Of a stretch of DNA of 64,000 bases, positions 1-7,658 are shown one piece after another. Source of the stretch: a virus. The notes beneath the pieces were generated by a model. It was not told the DNA's origin. It saw only the letters and a program-made list of their open reading frames with translations, and did no database searches. The stretch is taken from the IMG/VR virus record IMGVR_UViG_3300043449_002191, positions 1 to 64,000 of that record. One strand, written 5' to 3'. How positions within the stretch are numbered: position 1 is the stretch's first letter; the number at the start of each line of letters is the position of its first letter. The position numbers and the translations under genes are program-made.

Positions 1-3000
1 ATGTTAGAAAAGCAATAGCTTCAAACCCAAACCTTGATCCTGTACATCATGCTAAACTAGTTAATGATGCAAAGCCTGATGTTAGAGAAGCAATAGCTGA
101 AAATCCATCTTACATAAAATGGTTAGAAAACCAAAAAAACGAATCTCTAATTAAAATGTCTAGACCTAAAATCACATTCCCTCAAATGGGAGTTGGAACT
201 AGACCCGACCAAGAAGTTCAGTTGGTAGAGACTCCTAGACAAAAGAAGCTTTTTGCTCGCAAAGTTGCTCAACAAAAAATACCAGACAAAGTAGCTACAA
301 CACTTACTGCGGATTATCAACCTAAAGAAGTAAAAGTTTCTATGCAGGCTTCTAGAGATAGAGAAACAAAGAAACTCGTAAACACCCTTTCCGGCAGGAC
401 TTTAGGACTAAGTGCTACTACGCCTACAAAACCTTTTTCAGTTACTTTAGCCGGAAAAGAGCGCTCTAAGTTCGAAGAAGGCGATGAAGAGTACAAAAAG
501 AAATTAAGTGAACATGAACAAAAAACAAAAGCACTAAAGTTAGGCTATAAGCAAGCGTTAGATGAATGGTGGAATAAAAAATATCAAGCAACCCTCAGAG
601 GCGACCCTGGCGCTCTTACAATAGAAGAGTTAAAAACAACAAAGCCTGTAGAGCCCAAATACCCCAGGAGACCGTCTAAAAAGAAAGTTGACACTAGCAA
701 ACTTTCACCTGAGAAAATTAAAGCCCGTGGCCAATCAGTTGATTCAACCATACATCATGAAGCTTTCCATGATAGTTTAGCTAGAATTAAAGCAAAACAC
801 GGACAAAAGGCTTATTCTGGAGTACTCCAAGGGCTTTTGAGTCATTATGACAAAGACACTCTTACTCATGTAGGCACATTTATAAGCAAAGTCCTTGGGT
901 ATAAACCTAGAACCCCATCCTTTTCAGAAGAACTTGTTACCCATAGCAGAGATATTTTAGCAAACGATGCTAAAAGAAAAAAGTTCGTAGAATTCATTAA
1001 AAAGATGAATCCTGAAAAAGGTGAAGAAAAAGCTAAAGAAGTTATCCAAAAAATGAAAAAAGGCCATCAAAAGGCTTATGAGTGGTCACAAAAATTAAAG
1101 CCAGAAGATGTATTAAAGTCTATACTTTTGTCGGATAATCTCAACAAAGCAGAAGACTTAGAAAAAGGTGCAGCTAGACGTTTATATGGAAAATTTAATC
1201 CACAAAAAGAGCTGGAAGAAACTGACAACGAAATGTCAGATTGGGTTACTGGAAATAGTGAATCCCGTGAAAAAATCCCAGATCCATCGCCAAACGCTAA
1301 ATTAAGGATGATGAATAAGCTTTCATCAAAAGCTCAAGTAAGAATTAATCCACAAACAAAACAAAGAGAGTTTTTACTGCACAGACAAATGTCTGATTAT
1401 GAATATGATGAAAACGCAAAAAATGGCAGAATAAATCATAATCCGTCAACTGATAACAGCGGCCACACCTCTTGGAGTTCAAACTTGGACAAAATTTACT
1501 CTGGAATATATTCCAGAGATTCTTTTGATAAAGATGACAACCAAAGTTATAATCATATAGTTTCTGCATGGATTCCAGAATCTCATATAAAAACTATACC
1601 CATTCAATACGGTGCTGCAGGAACTCAAAGTCGCAAAAAAGAAAACGGACCCCCAACAAGCACTTCTCAGAAAGAGCAAGAAGTTATCGTGAATCCAGGC
1701 CATAATTCTGAAATACATGAAGTATATAAAGATACTGGCGCAGATCCTGAAAACTGGAATTGGCAGAAAACTTTCCAAAAATCAGAATCATTAGAAAAAG
1801 GCTTAAAAGGCGATTGGCAAAAAGAAGGCTACACAATGCAGCATTCCCATAATTCTGATTTAAACCAACACAGAATTACAGCTTTTACCCCAAAAGGCGA
1901 TGTAGCTGGCTCATTTATATTTGAGCAAGGTCCAACTGGATTTATGGCTACATCTGCCCACGTAAAACCAGAGCATCAGCGAAAAGGTCTTGCCTCATCA
2001 GCTTACCAGCTATTTGAAAATAGATCTGGACAAAAGTTGATGCCTCATACAGGCAGATTTGGTGAAAGTAAACAGTCCCCAGATGCTGAAGCACTATGGG
2101 CTAATCCAAATAAAACTTTCGGTAAATCAGAAGATTTTGGAAAAAACAATTATTCTTTTGTTGGAACTTGTATAGATATTGGCAAAGAAAATCACCAATT
2201 AACTAATATTGGCGATGCATCTGATTGGGACAGAATGACGACAGAAGAATCTGTACCTATTTCAAAACAAAAATTTGAAAACTATACAGGTAAAAAATAT
2301 AAAAATGCTATATCTTTTGGAATACATCCAGAACATAAATTTATATGGGCAGAACTTCCACATTCAGATGGGGTTGGGACAGTACATCATTATTATTTTA
2401 AAAACTTCGGTAAATCAGAAGATTTAATTAAAACAGAAACAAAGATTAAACAGCTAGCAAATCAGTATGCTACCAATAAAGGCATGAAGTTAAGCCATAA
2501 CTACCAAGTCAATCTTAATCCAGATCACGGTAAAGCTGTAGCTCATGCTTACGACCAAATGAAGCATGACCCAGAACATCCAGAAACAAAAGCCGCATAT
2601 AATGCCCTTATCGGTGAAACTGGTGACCAATTCCAGCATCTAATGAATAGTGGGCTTAAAATATCTAGAATGCAGCCTGGGCAGGAAAATCCATACAAAT
2701 CTTCTAAAGATATGCTACATGACCTCCATGTAAATAATCATTTATGGTATTATCCTACTGAACAAGGATTTGGAGATAGTGAACAAGAAAAGGCGCACCC
2801 CATGCTCCAAACTACTAAATTCTCTGACAACAAAAACCCACTTTTAGCTAATGATATTTTTAGAATTGTCCATGACGCTTTTGGACATGGATTAACTAAT
2901 TCTACTTTTGGGCCTAAAGGCGAACACGCTAGTTATTTAGCGCATAAAGAAATGTTTAGCCCTCTAGCTCAAAAGGCACTAACTACTGAGACTTTAGGCC

Positions 3001-3128
3001 AGAACAGTTGGGTAAACTTTGGACCTAAAGGTGAACATAACAGGAAAAATCCTGAGCAAACGATTTTCGCAGAACAAAAAGCCGGACTTTTACCTGAATC
3101 TATTTTAAAAGGTAAATGGCATGAATAG
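1..3128 (+). CDS. Polyvalent-type multidomain virion protein (5' partial): zincin, ADP-ribosyltransferase-like, GNAT
   Basis: The reading frame is open from base 3 with no stop, so the gene runs off the left edge; the ATG at 156 is probably internal. Bases 3-110 encode VR-x-AIA-x-NP repeats like leucine-rich-variant/HEAT repeats. Next come a zinc-peptidase motif HEAFH (756-770); an ART-like domain at about 1370-1720, with an R in LHR, a TSWSS segment as the S-T-S element, and EQEVIVNPG as the E-x-E element; a GNAT-like acetyl-CoA loop QRKGLA (about 1978-1995); an unassigned domain (2150-2400); and a C-terminal domain with HDAFGH and GQNSWVNFGP that I associate with phage polyvalent proteins. 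K-S/A-E linkers separate the modules. Polyvalent proteins are known as multi-enzyme proteins delivered with mobile DNA. Virion packaging and injection, as for T4 Alt, is inferred. Catalytic activity is unproven. Confidence 0.75.
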   Translation, partial: VRKAIASNPNLDPVHHAKLVNDAKPDVREAIAENPSYIKWLENQKNESLIKMSRPKITFPQMGVGTRPDQEVQLVETPRQKKLFARKVAQQKIPDKVATTLTADYQPKEVKVSMQASRDRETKKLVNTLSGRTLGLSATTPTKPFSVTLAGKERSKFEEGDEEYKKKLSEHEQKTKALKLGYKQALDEWWNKKYQATLRGDPGALTIEELKTTKPVEPKYPRRPSKKKVDTSKLSPEKIKARGQSVDSTIHHEAFHDSLARIKAKHGQKAYSGVLQGLLSHYDKDTLTHVGTFISKVLGYKPRTPSFSEELVTHSRDILANDAKRKKFVEFIKKMNPEKGEEKAKEVIQKMKKGHQKAYEWSQKLKPEDVLKSILLSDNLNKAEDLEKGAARRLYGKFNPQKELEETDNEMSDWVTGNSESREKIPDPSPNAKLRMMNKLSSKAQVRINPQTKQREFLLHRQMSDYEYDENAKNGRINHNPSTDNSGHTSWSSNLDKIYSGIYSRDSFDKDDNQSYNHIVSAWIPESHIKTIPIQYGAAGTQSRKKENGPPTSTSQKEQEVIVNPGHNSEIHEVYKDTGADPENWNWQKTFQKSESLEKGLKGDWQKEGYTMQHSHNSDLNQHRITAFTPKGDVAGSFIFEQGPTGFMATSAHVKPEHQRKGLASSAYQLFENRSGQKLMPHTGRFGESKQSPDAEALWANPNKTFGKSEDFGKNNYSFVGTCIDIGKENHQLTNIGDASDWDRMTTEESVPISKQKFENYTGKKYKNAISFGIHPEHKFIWAELPHSDGVGTVHHYYFKNFGKSEDLIKTETKIKQLANQYATNKGMKLSHNYQVNLNPDHGKAVAHAYDQMKHDPEHPETKAAYNALIGETGDQFQHLMNSGLKISRMQPGQENPYKSSKDMLHDLHVNNHLWYYPTEQGFGDSEQEKAHPMLQTTKFSDNKNPLLANDIFRIVHDAFGHGLTNSTFGPKGEHASYLAHKEMFSPLAQKALTTETLGQNSWVNFGPKGEHNRKNPEQTIFAEQKAGLLPESILKGKWHE

Positions 3129-3675
3129 GCATAAAAGGTCTACCGAAGAGTATAAAAAAGAATTAAACCAAATGAATAGCGATCACACCTTATCTAAAGC
3201 GGCCCCTGATTATAAGACTCAGGCCAGCTCAGGAGTAATTGCTTACTATCCAGTTTCATTTCGTGGCAAAAAGCTTTCTGATGAAGGTGTCCCGTTCCAC
3301 ATGACTGTAAAATTTTTTGGACATAAAGACTCCCTAGATCTTAATGATGTTAAGCAAAGAGTGGAAAAACACAGAGCATTACTGTCCCAGCCTGTAGATG
3401 AAAAAGATATAATGGCTATTCCTCACAAGTTTAAAACTCAGACAGGCATCACTCATCACGTTTTATTGTTACATGGTGTTCCAGACCATGTTAAGCAAGT
3501 ATATGAAAACAATAAGGATATTGGAGCTACTTATAAAAGTTTTGCCCCACATATCACTGTTTCTGAAGAAATCTATAACCAATTAAACGGTAAACCAGCC
3601 AGAGCTACAGACTTAGGTATTAAGTTTCATCCTGCTGAGTTCAAGGTAGGCGACCAAGTACATAAGACTTTTTAG
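3121..3675 (+). CDS. 2H phosphoesterase-like protein
   Basis: This 184-residue protein has two H-x-T motifs about 80 residues apart (FHMTVKFFG and APHITVS), the signature of the 2H phosphoesterase superfamily (LigT, 2',3'-cyclic phosphodiesterases, phage T4 57B/Acb1). The active site would be formed by the two His/Thr pairs. The ATG overlaps the end of the preceding polyvalent gene by 8 bases, so the two are translationally coupled and probably co-packaged or co-expressed. Phage 2H enzymes include Acb1, which cleaves the cyclic nucleotides of CBASS immunity. Its use here against host nucleotide second messengers is inference; RNA-end or ADP-ribose 1'',2''-cyclic phosphate processing are alternatives. 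Confidence 0.72.
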   Translation: MNRHKRSTEEYKKELNQMNSDHTLSKAAPDYKTQASSGVIAYYPVSFRGKKLSDEGVPFHMTVKFFGHKDSLDLNDVKQRVEKHRALLSQPVDEKDIMAIPHKFKTQTGITHHVLLLHGVPDHVKQVYENNKDIGATYKSFAPHITVSEEIYNQLNGKPARATDLGIKFHPAEFKVGDQVHKTF

Positions 3676-3679
3676 AAAC

Positions 3680-3688
3680 CCTAATCTT
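3680..3688 (+). promoter_or_regulatory. Late motif CCTAATCTT
   Basis: Exact 9-mer ending 23 bases before the ATG of the 3712 gene, in the gap after the 2H gene. One of 15 copies; proposed phage late promoter. Confidence 0.65.
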
Positions 3689-3711
3689 TTTAATAGAATA
3701 TTGGGGAGCTT

Positions 3712-6700
3712 ATGGCTGAGCGTAAAGAAGAAAAGAAGATTTCTATTCCTAAAAAAGAATTAGTCCAGGAACACAAGCATTTAGTTAGTGTCCTTGAATC
3801 CCCTTCTCATAAAGATGATATTGCAGAAGCTACAAAGCAACGTAAAGAATTAAAGGGATATACTAAAAAAGCAGACCCACTTGCATCAGAACTTACATCT
3901 GAAAAAGGTGTTTCAGAATCTGGCATTGAAGCAAGAAGAGCCGACCCAAAACAAAAAGGTCTAGTGTCACATGGATATGCTAGAATTACTTCACCAGAAA
4001 AGCATGGCGAAAGAGCTAAAAACTATTTCAGGCAGACGTTAAATAAACTTAAAGCTCAAGCTAAGCCAAATCTCCCTAAATCTGAAGAAGCCATGGAAAA
4101 GTCTACAGCCCTAGAAAGATACCTTAAAGCAAAAGGTAAAAGTAAATGGGAAGCGAGAGCTAAAAGATCAGCAGGTACTCCAAAAGGTGTTCATACCCCC
4201 ACAAAAGTTAAAGGTGGAAATAGTGAAGCTGGTGATTTTGCTATAGGAAGAAAAGTTCCAGCAAACGATTACGATTTTTCTCCAAACAGAACAGCCGGAA
4301 AAGAAAAAGCAAGATCTTTACACGCAAACAAATTAAAAGAACTTCGCAATATGCCTAAGCCAAATCTACCTAAATCTGAATATGAAGATATTGATAATGA
4401 TGGCAAGAATGATGCACAAGAATCTCATGGCCAGATTAATAGAAAAAAAGCTGATTTAAATCAAGATGGCAAAATTACTCACAAAGAAGCTGTAAAAGCA
4501 TCTAGCATGAAAAAAGAAGAGCTAGACAAAAAAGATAGATGCTGGGATGGATATAAACCAGTCCCTGGTAAAAAGCCGTATGAAAAAGGTTCTTGCGCCC
4601 CAATTGAAAAGTCAGAAGAAGTTCCATGCACCTGTGGAGCTGAAGATATCAAAAAAGACGAAAAGCCTTTTCATGGGTACAATAAAGAAAAGCATTCAAA
4701 GTCTGGCGGATTAAATGATAAATACCGTAAAAAGTATAATCGTGAAACTGGCTCTAATTTACAACGTCCAAGTAAAGATAAAGACAATTCTAGGCATAAA
4801 TCATTTTGTGCAAGAATGTCTGGAGTAAAAGGTCCAACTTCAAAAGAAGGAAAACTTACCCCTAAAGGCGCAGCTTTAAAAAGATGGAATTGCTCTAAAA
4901 ACGATGACGCTAAAAATCTTACTAAAGATGAATCAGCAGCAACTGCCGTTGCACCAAAAATCTGGTCTATTAAGCATCAGCCAACAGAACAGGGCGGTTT
5001 TGTACATTTTTCTCATCCACAACACGGAACTGTAACAATTAAGAAAAACCCAAGACCTGGACTTGCTACTGAAAACCCGTATGTTGCTGTTCACAATGGA
5101 GCCCCTGTTGGTAGATATAAGGATATCCATACTGCGGTCCATGGTGTAAAAAATTATGTTAGTACTTTGGGTAAACAGACTAATACTAGAATGATTAACA
5201 GACCAGTTGCAAAATCTGAATATTTTAAGCTTAAGCTTGAATCATTAAAAAAAGCTGGGTGGGGATTTGGACTTGGCGGAACTTGGGGATTTCACACTAT
5301 TAATAATGATGAAAGCTCTAATAGATTTGGTAAAGATGATCAAGACCCTAAAGTTTGGCCAGAAGATCACCCAGACTACCGTCATCATTCAAAAAACGCA
5401 ACTCCATATACAGGAGCTGGAGTAACTCGTAATAGTCGTGGCGGAGCTAGCGTTTCAGTTGGTAGTAGAGGTCATTATATTGATGCAGATCAAGTTCCGC
5501 ATATAATTAACGCTCTTACTAGAGGTAAAAAGGCAACAGTAGAATCTAAAGGTTTTGGAAGAAAAGCTGAATACGGGCCAGAGCATCTTGAAGAGTTTAA
5601 GAAAGTTTTTTCTAAAAAGACAGAAGGCTTAGGTAAATCAGAAAAGCTAAAAAAAGATGAAGGCAGTTCATCTTATGTAGATGGCTATTTAAATAAGATG
5701 GACAAATCCCTAAAGACTTTTCTTTTACACAAAGACCGAAATGTTGATTCTATAGTTAATTCTGCATTAAATAAAGGGCAAAAAGAAAAAGCTTTACATA
5801 AATTAAAATCTCAAGAAAAATATTTAAGACGAGGATATGAATTTTCAAAATTTGTTAAAGATTCTAAAAATTCTCAAACGGGTCCTCAAATTAAAACTGG
5901 AACTTTAAGTGGAGCAAAATATAAAGATCGCCCAATTCCAAAATTCGGTATTGTCGCTGGCCATACTTGCCCACAAAAAGGTAATTGTTTTGGTACTTGT
6001 TATGCATTGCAAGGCCAATATGATATGAATAAAAATCTTATTACAAATAATGTCAATAATTGGGCTGCAGCAGAGAGAGATGATTTTGTACCTAAAATGT
6101 CAGAACATATTAGCAAAACTGTTCACCCAGGCTCTCTTTTTAGAATTCATGATTCTGGAGATTTTTATAGTCAAGATTACCTAGACAAATGGAGAGATAT
6201 CGCAAAAAACCATCCAGATAAAACCTTTTATGCATATACTAAATCATTAAATTTAAACTTTGATGATATCGATAAGCTTCCAAATTTTAAGATAATTAGA
6301 TCTATTGGAGGTCAGCAAGATGATAAGATTGACCCAAGTAAGCCCCATGCTGTAATTTTTCCTAATATAGAAGAGCTGCACAAGAACGGATACACCTATG
6401 TTGGCGATAACGATGCTTTAGCCGCAGATCCAAATGTCACAAAAATAGGACTAGTCCATCACGGTACTAAAGGTAGAGATTTTCATCCAAATATTTATTC
6501 ACATTTAGGGATAAATCTAGCTGATACAAAAGTTAGAAAAGCCCCTAAAGCAGATAAAAAACCTAAATTAAAACAAGAGTCTAGTCCAAGTTTTGATGTT
6601 AAACTCATTAAAAATGAAATAGCTAATAACCAAGAAAGTTTATCTGGACATACTTTAGACCAGCCAGATTTAATGAATAGACTTATGGATGATTATAAAT

Positions 6701-6750
6701 TGAATAATTATTTTAAAGCTAAATTGGCTAAAAACCCTAATCTTAAGTAG
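3712..6750 (+). CDS. Polyvalent-type modular protein with EF-hand, Cys-rich and GP88-like domains
   Basis: A 1012-residue, Lys-rich modular protein. Two EF-hand/dockerin-like Ca loops lie near residues 226 and 248 (DIDNDGKND, DLNQDGKIT). A short RCWDGY...GSC module is near 276. A Cys/Arg module at about 318-395 (GGL...NRETGSNL...SFCARMSG...RWNC) resembles one I know from uncharacterised phage structural proteins. From about residue 745 to 940 there is a GP88-like domain ('gene product 88' of mycobacteriophages and plasmids) with clustered cysteines (CPQKGNCFGTC), then RIHDSGDFYS and YAYTKS. Five K-S-E linkers separate segments. RBS GGGGAG precedes the ATG and a CCTAATCTT motif lies just upstream. 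It is probably a structural or packaged head protein; no enzymatic role is established. Confidence 0.65.
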   Translation: MAERKEEKKISIPKKELVQEHKHLVSVLESPSHKDDIAEATKQRKELKGYTKKADPLASELTSEKGVSESGIEARRADPKQKGLVSHGYARITSPEKHGERAKNYFRQTLNKLKAQAKPNLPKSEEAMEKSTALERYLKAKGKSKWEARAKRSAGTPKGVHTPTKVKGGNSEAGDFAIGRKVPANDYDFSPNRTAGKEKARSLHANKLKELRNMPKPNLPKSEYEDIDNDGKNDAQESHGQINRKKADLNQDGKITHKEAVKASSMKKEELDKKDRCWDGYKPVPGKKPYEKGSCAPIEKSEEVPCTCGAEDIKKDEKPFHGYNKEKHSKSGGLNDKYRKKYNRETGSNLQRPSKDKDNSRHKSFCARMSGVKGPTSKEGKLTPKGAALKRWNCSKNDDAKNLTKDESAATAVAPKIWSIKHQPTEQGGFVHFSHPQHGTVTIKKNPRPGLATENPYVAVHNGAPVGRYKDIHTAVHGVKNYVSTLGKQTNTRMINRPVAKSEYFKLKLESLKKAGWGFGLGGTWGFHTINNDESSNRFGKDDQDPKVWPEDHPDYRHHSKNATPYTGAGVTRNSRGGASVSVGSRGHYIDADQVPHIINALTRGKKATVESKGFGRKAEYGPEHLEEFKKVFSKKTEGLGKSEKLKKDEGSSSYVDGYLNKMDKSLKTFLLHKDRNVDSIVNSALNKGQKEKALHKLKSQEKYLRRGYEFSKFVKDSKNSQTGPQIKTGTLSGAKYKDRPIPKFGIVAGHTCPQKGNCFGTCYALQGQYDMNKNLITNNVNNWAAAERDDFVPKMSEHISKTVHPGSLFRIHDSGDFYSQDYLDKWRDIAKNHPDKTFYAYTKSLNLNFDDIDKLPNFKIIRSIGGQQDDKIDPSKPHAVIFPNIEELHKNGYTYVGDNDALAADPNVTKIGLVHHGTKGRDFHPNIYSHLGINLADTKVRKAPKADKKPKLKQESSPSFDVKLIKNEIANNQESLSGHTLDQPDLMNRLMDDYKLNNYFKAKLAKNPNLK
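6736..6744 (+). promoter_or_regulatory. Late motif CCTAATCTT
   Basis: The motif sits inside the last codons of the preceding gene (encoding P-N-L) and ends 22 bases before the next ATG at 6767. Confidence 0.6.
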
Positions 6751-6766
6751 GTAAAGAGGTAATAAA

Positions 6767-7366
6767 ATGGATAAAAAACAACTTTTAGAAATGACTAAAG
6801 CTTTACTTATTAAAGCTCAAAAAGATGGCCTTAAAAAAGATGATATGCCACATCCTGCTAATTCCCCAGAAGACAAGGCTCATGATATCGTAGAAGAGGA
6901 TGAAAGCATTAAGCAAGCCTTGGCTATCCTAGATACTCCTGAAAAACAAGCTAAAATGTTTGAACACCTCCGCTCTTTGTCTGATAAAGAAAGTCTCCGT
7001 TCACCTGAAAATCAAGAAGCAGGTAAGGAAATGGAAAAATCAGCAATTGAGATCGTAAAAGGATTGCTTAAGAAGTCCCAAGAAAACCCTGCTGAGTTTG
7101 AAGAAATGGCTAAGGCTTTGATGCCAGCCCCTGCTACACCCCCTGCTGCTCCAAAAGGCACCGCAAAAGCTCCTGCAGCTAAAATGCCTAAAGCACCTAA
7201 AATGCCTAAAAGTCCAGCTGCTCCTGCTCCTCAGATGATGAAAGAGGAAAAAAAGGAAAAAAAGGAAGAAATGGAAAAATGCGGTCCAATGAAGATGAGC
7301 AAAGAAGAGATTAAAGAAGATTTAAAGAAGGAATGGAAGCCTAAATTCAAAAAGGAATCTAAATAA
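6767..7366 (+). CDS. Lys/Ala/Pro-rich low-complexity phage protein
   Basis: A 199-residue protein that I do not recognise. The N-terminal half is helical and charged. The middle (about residues 120-160) is an Ala-Pro-Lys linker with repeated PKAPKMPK elements, and the C-terminus is highly basic (KEEKKEKKEE, KPKFKKESK). An EKSA segment recalls the K-S-E linker of the two large proteins upstream, so it may belong to the same head-associated set. The composition would suit a scaffold-like or DNA-binding internal head protein, but that is speculation. A late motif lies upstream, and the RBS is GAGGT. The stop overlaps the next start as TAATG. Confidence 0.6.
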   Translation: MDKKQLLEMTKALLIKAQKDGLKKDDMPHPANSPEDKAHDIVEEDESIKQALAILDTPEKQAKMFEHLRSLSDKESLRSPENQEAGKEMEKSAIEIVKGLLKKSQENPAEFEEMAKALMPAPATPPAAPKGTAKAPAAKMPKAPKMPKSPAAPAPQMMKEEKKEKKEEMEKCGPMKMSKEEIKEDLKKEWKPKFKKESK

Positions 7367-7629
7367 TGTCACAAAAGAAACGTGAGATTAAAAAAGAATA
7401 TACCATTGTTGGCCAGAAAGCTGAAGAAAATCAAACTCTTACAGCTAATCAGCCACAGCCTATGCATATTCAAATTTCTTTTGATCAATGGTGGTTACAA
7501 ACGCAACAAAAATATAACTTTAAAACTGACCTTAAAGAGGCCCTGAAGAAACACTTTGAAGCCAAAGGTTTCATGGACGATAGTAGGAATTTCGATAAAG
7601 GGTTGAAAGATTTTGGGTTTAATACCTAA
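7366..7629 (+). CDS. Small conserved-looking phage protein, unknown function
   Basis: An 87-residue protein, basic at the N-terminus with a Trp/Gln-rich centre (DQWWLQTQQKY). It is coupled to the preceding gene through a TAATG overlap and ends within the late motif before the tail sheath gene: its TAA stop is part of CCTAATCTT. The position just before the sheath would suit a head-tail connector or neck component, but I see no family signature. Confidence 0.55.
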   Translation: MSQKKREIKKEYTIVGQKAEENQTLTANQPQPMHIQISFDQWWLQTQQKYNFKTDLKEALKKHFEAKGFMDDSRNFDKGLKDFGFNT

Positions 7630-7633
7630 TCTT
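7625..7633 (+). promoter_or_regulatory. Late motif CCTAATCTT
   Basis: Overlaps the TAA stop of the 7366 gene and ends 25 bases before the tail sheath ATG (7659), which has its own GGAGG ribosome site. Confidence 0.65.
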
Positions 7634-7658
7634 TTATATAGGCAGTGGAGGATTAAAA

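Noticed and set aside
156-158. ATG at 156 as the true start of the first gene
   Set aside because: The frame is open back to base 3 and encodes clear VR-x-AIA-x-NP repeats, so the gene continues beyond the left edge.
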